Shown here: positions 61,685 to 64,000 of the stretch, piece by piece
Numbering within the stretch: position 1 is the first letter of the stretch
Layout: the number at the start of each line of letters is the position of its first letter
Assembly (NCBI RefSeq): GCF_945915845.1
Contig: NZ_CAMEFX010000009.1
Span: 1-64,000 of the forward strand
Direction of reading: 5' to 3'
Source: an uncultured Actinobacillus sp.
GTDB taxonomy: Bacteria; Pseudomonadota; Gammaproteobacteria; Enterobacterales; Pasteurellaceae
DNA: 64,000 nucleotides
Notes under the pieces: generated by a model
Databases searched by the model: none
The model's input: the letters and a program-made list of their open reading frames with translations, nothing else
Told to the model about the DNA's origin: nothing
Position numbers and translations under genes: made by a program

Positions 61685-62433
61685 TATTCAGCCTCCTTTG
61701 GATTATTATCTTGCTCACTGTCTTTTCTCAGCCCAGATTCTTTAGCCAGCCTTAAATATTCCGCCAACATTGATTCTAAAAATTCGGTACCGATGATATA
61801 GCGAATAATCGGCGTAATTTCAAAGCGATCTTCCGATCCACGAATGGGTGCAAGAATTTTCCGCTTGACCATTTCTTTTAATCTACCCGATAGTTTTTTA
61901 CGTTCAAGGCTGCCGTGATCCGTTAAAGGCTGGAAAGGGGTTAAATTTGATTCAATACGTTCAATATCGATCACAACTTTTTGTTCACCATAATCTTTAC
62001 GTTCTCGATAATGTTTGCATAATACTAAGATAAGTAACGTATCCGGAAGAGAAAGTGTTCGGCGAGTAATTAAAGAAAGGATTTCTTCCTCTTCCTCACC
62101 ATTTTCATCACAACTAGCTTGGTCGTTAGTGGCGACAAAAGCGACGCCATTGAGTTCGTCTAATATTAAATAGAGATAAATTTGTGAAAGGTAATGCCGA
62201 ATAGCTTCTTGATAATGACATAATTCTTTGAAGAGTTTGGGTTTTTGTGAGGCTAGAATAACACCTTGACGAAGTAGATAAACCAATACACGCCGAGTCT
62301 CTTCTGACAAGCCTTCTACCATCTCGTCATCTTCTTCAGGCTCGTTAAGGGATTCAGATTCTAATTCAGGGGAAGAGGTTGGTTCAACTGTTTCTTTTTT
62401 TCTCGTAATGATTTCAAAAAAACTATTTGACAT
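61684..62433 (-). CDS. jetB: Wadjet kite-like subunit JetB (DUF4194)
   Basis: A 249-residue protein with an acidic start (EPEEDDEMVEGL) and tandem winged-helix-like regions (SLPDTLLILVLCKHYRER, LKEMVKRKILAPIRGSEDRFEITPII). JetB is the MukE-like partner that links JetA to JetC. Start at 62433, with AGGAGG ahead; gap of eight bases from jetA. Confidence 0.92.
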   Translation of the reverse strand: MSNSFFEIITRKKETVEPTSSPELESESLNEPEEDDEMVEGLSEETRRVLVYLLRQGVILASQKPKLFKELCHYQEAIRHYLSQIYLYLILDELNGVAFVATNDQASCDENGEEEEEILSLITRRTLSLPDTLLILVLCKHYRERKDYGEQKVVIDIERIESNLTPFQPLTDHGSLERKKLSGRLKEMVKRKILAPIRGSEDRFEITPIIRYIIGTEFLESMLAEYLRLAKESGLRKDSEQDNNPKEAE

Positions 62434-62441
62434 ATAGCCTC

Positions 62442-63902
62442 CTAAACATTTAACTCATCCATATTAGACGGAAAAAGTTCCGCACTTAGCAATAAAATGG
62501 GTACAGAAACCTTCAATTTATTGCCTTGATGATCTTCAATAATGACCGATTCTTTTTCGTTCAATTCCGTTGCCCGAATAGCCTTAGCAACTCGCACATA
62601 AGAGACTAATTCTTCCAAACCAGCATGAATGGGACGGTGTTGCACCAAGCCAGCAATGGAAAGAACCCCTTGTTGTTGTAATATTTTCTGAAGTGCTTTT
62701 GCTACTTGACGAACATTAACAGATTGTAAACTTCCTAAAACCTCATCAGTCACTTTATTTGAGTTAATTTGCAATTGGGTATTGGTTTCTAGTTTTTCAT
62801 CAGGTTGTTTTAGCCGTATAGATTGTGGTGAGGTAATGAGAATTGGACCAACTGGTAGGGAAAGTGCGGTGTTTTTTTGTAATAAATTTTCAACGTTTCC
62901 TAACTCTATCGCTAATTTTTCTAATTGACTAATTAGGCGATCAATAGCTTGATTTTCCTGTGCTTGACCACTTTCAATATAAGCTCGTAGTTCTTGTTCT
63001 GTACGACGCCGAATACGAAAAATTCGTTGGCTTTCATTATTGAGCTCATTCATGAGTTGCGCTAAGAAACGAGACTGATTACCCAAAAGATATTGCGAAA
63101 CACCGTCATTTTCTAGTAAAAGTCGAATTTGCTCGCGAAATTCTGTAGCTCGATTCGGATCACAAAGTAGTTGGAAAAAACCTTCGAATGCATTTCCGGC
63201 TTCTGTTTTAGCCAGCAATTCCTCTTTTTCCATCATAGATTGCAATACCTTTCCACGTGAACTGTCTTCTGCAATCATTTGAATACGCAACTCTTGATCA
63301 AGGCGGCGAATTTCTTCTTCCAGTAAGCGAAAATCACCTGTTAACACAGAACAAAGTTGATAAATTTCTTGAATCCGTTCGCGCTTAGTATTGTCATCCA
63401 ATTCAACCAAAATACCTGCTTGCAATGCGTCAATTTCATGCTGAATTTCCGATTTTTTCTGTTCGAGTAACGCAAGGCGTTCATCTGTATTGCTACTCAA
63501 TGCAACAACAAAATCTCGTACTGCATCTTGTACAATACGCAAATGAGATGCCGTTGTGCCTGCGGCTCGCTCTTCTAATTGACGAGCAAAACGTAATGCG
63601 GTTTGAGCCGCATCAGTTTTTGTTAAGTGGTTATCCATCTCCCTTAACCAACCTTGGCGAATCCATTGATTTAGGTAAGTATTAGCATTAGTTTCCGTTT
63701 CCCAAATCCCCAATTCACGGCTACGTTCAATTTCGGTTTCCAGTAATAAACGAGCTTGCCCGTATTCTATTTCGCTGTCATCTGCAAATAAGGACTCGAT
63801 AAAGGCTAAAATATAAGGTGCATTATCTGCACGCAACAAAGACCACGCCCGATGTTCCGACAATAGGCGTTTGTATTTGGCTTGAAGAGATTGGAAGGTC
63901 AA
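62442..63902 (-). CDS. jetA: Wadjet kleisin subunit JetA (DUF3375)
   Basis: JetA is the kleisin, similar in role to MukF. The 486-residue protein has the DUF3375 N-terminal segment (WSLLRADNAPYILAFIESLFADD), a long helical middle part, and a C-terminal winged helix. The start is TTG, supported by AGGAG about nine bases upstream. One uptake signal (62862-62870). First gene of the operon. Confidence 0.94.
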   Translation of the reverse strand: MTFQSLQAKYKRLLSEHRAWSLLRADNAPYILAFIESLFADDSEIEYGQARLLLETEIERSRELGIWETETNANTYLNQWIRQGWLREMDNHLTKTDAAQTALRFARQLEERAAGTTASHLRIVQDAVRDFVVALSSNTDERLALLEQKKSEIQHEIDALQAGILVELDDNTKRERIQEIYQLCSVLTGDFRLLEEEIRRLDQELRIQMIAEDSSRGKVLQSMMEKEELLAKTEAGNAFEGFFQLLCDPNRATEFREQIRLLLENDGVSQYLLGNQSRFLAQLMNELNNESQRIFRIRRRTEQELRAYIESGQAQENQAIDRLISQLEKLAIELGNVENLLQKNTALSLPVGPILITSPQSIRLKQPDEKLETNTQLQINSNKVTDEVLGSLQSVNVRQVAKALQKILQQQGVLSIAGLVQHRPIHAGLEELVSYVRVAKAIRATELNEKESVIIEDHQGNKLKVSVPILLLSAELFPSNMDELNV

Positions 63903-63937
63903 AATGGACTCCTTGATTTTCTAGAAATTCTAATCTC

Positions 63938-63971
63938 ATCTGATTATTTAGCCTTTCCGTGCTAATCAGAT
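63938..63971. promoter_or_regulatory. Inverted repeat upstream of jetA
   Basis: ATCTGATTA and TAATCAGAT are perfect nine-base arms, 16 bases apart, about 36 bases before the jetA start. This may be an operator, a leader hairpin, or the terminator of a gene outside the window. The window ends before a full promoter can be judged. Confidence 0.45.
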
Positions 63972-64000
63972 TGATTTGAACTTAAATTATTTTCTGCCCA

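Noticed and set aside
58337-63902. Reading the SMC-like operon as MukBEF
   Set aside because: The ATPase is much shorter than MukB, and a fourth gene with a DUF2220/Toprim nuclease is coupled to it, which defines Wadjet.

Overview
The window is chromosomal DNA from a member of the Pasteurellaceae, most likely of the Aggregatibacter/Haemophilus group. Three things point there: the nine-base DNA uptake signal AAGTGCGGT and its complement recur throughout, many gene neighbourhoods match those of Haemophilus influenzae (lepA-lepB-rnc-era beside grcA and ung; pilABCD; csrA-alaS-uspA; rlmN-pilW-rodZ-ispG-hisS-yfgM), and secA is preceded by a SecM-like gene whose arrest peptide is the one I know from Mannheimia. 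The exact species cannot be fixed from the window. No tRNA, rRNA or CRISPR array was seen.

Layout. 1-5710 (minus) is most of a giant trimeric autotransporter adhesin, cut by the window's left edge inside a 42-bp (14-residue) tandem repeat; a run of nine G lies upstream of it. 5.9-12.4 kb is accessory in character: two unknown coupled genes, a lipoprotein gene, a HigBA toxin-antitoxin pair, an apparently orphan CopG-type antitoxin, and blocks of intergenic palindromes, one block present twice in inverted orientation around yaaA, ung, grcA and higBA. 12.5-22.8 kb is housekeeping: lepA-lepB-rnc-era, ribB behind an FMN riboswitch, pflA, dprA, and divergent ilvY/ilvC. A classical autotransporter (22.9-25.4 kb) precedes rplKA, secE-nusG, galU, a phosphohexomutase gene, csrA, alaS and uspA. 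34-47 kb holds mazG, ampD, the pilABCD type IV pilus operon with coaE-yacG, mutT, secM-secA, a DUF721/DciA-like gene, a lipoprotein gene and gor. 47-52.7 kb is the rlmN-pilW-rodZ-ispG-hisS-yfgM operon, 53-55.8 kb the arginine importer artPIQM, and 57.2-63.9 kb a complete four-gene Wadjet (JetABCD) plasmid-defence operon.

Themes. Natural competence is heavily represented: dprA, pilABCD and rlmN-pilW each carry the same 22-bp CRP-like sequence upstream, which I read as this organism's competence (CRP-S type) operator. SecM-SecA shows a self-consistent translational switch, in which the end of secM is complementary to the secA ribosome-binding region. The anti-plasmid Wadjet genes carry several uptake signals, so a naturally transformable cell appears to exchange, by transformation, a system that attacks circular plasmids. 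Surface variation (repeat stalk plus a poly-G tract) and intergenic palindromes form the fast-changing part of the window.
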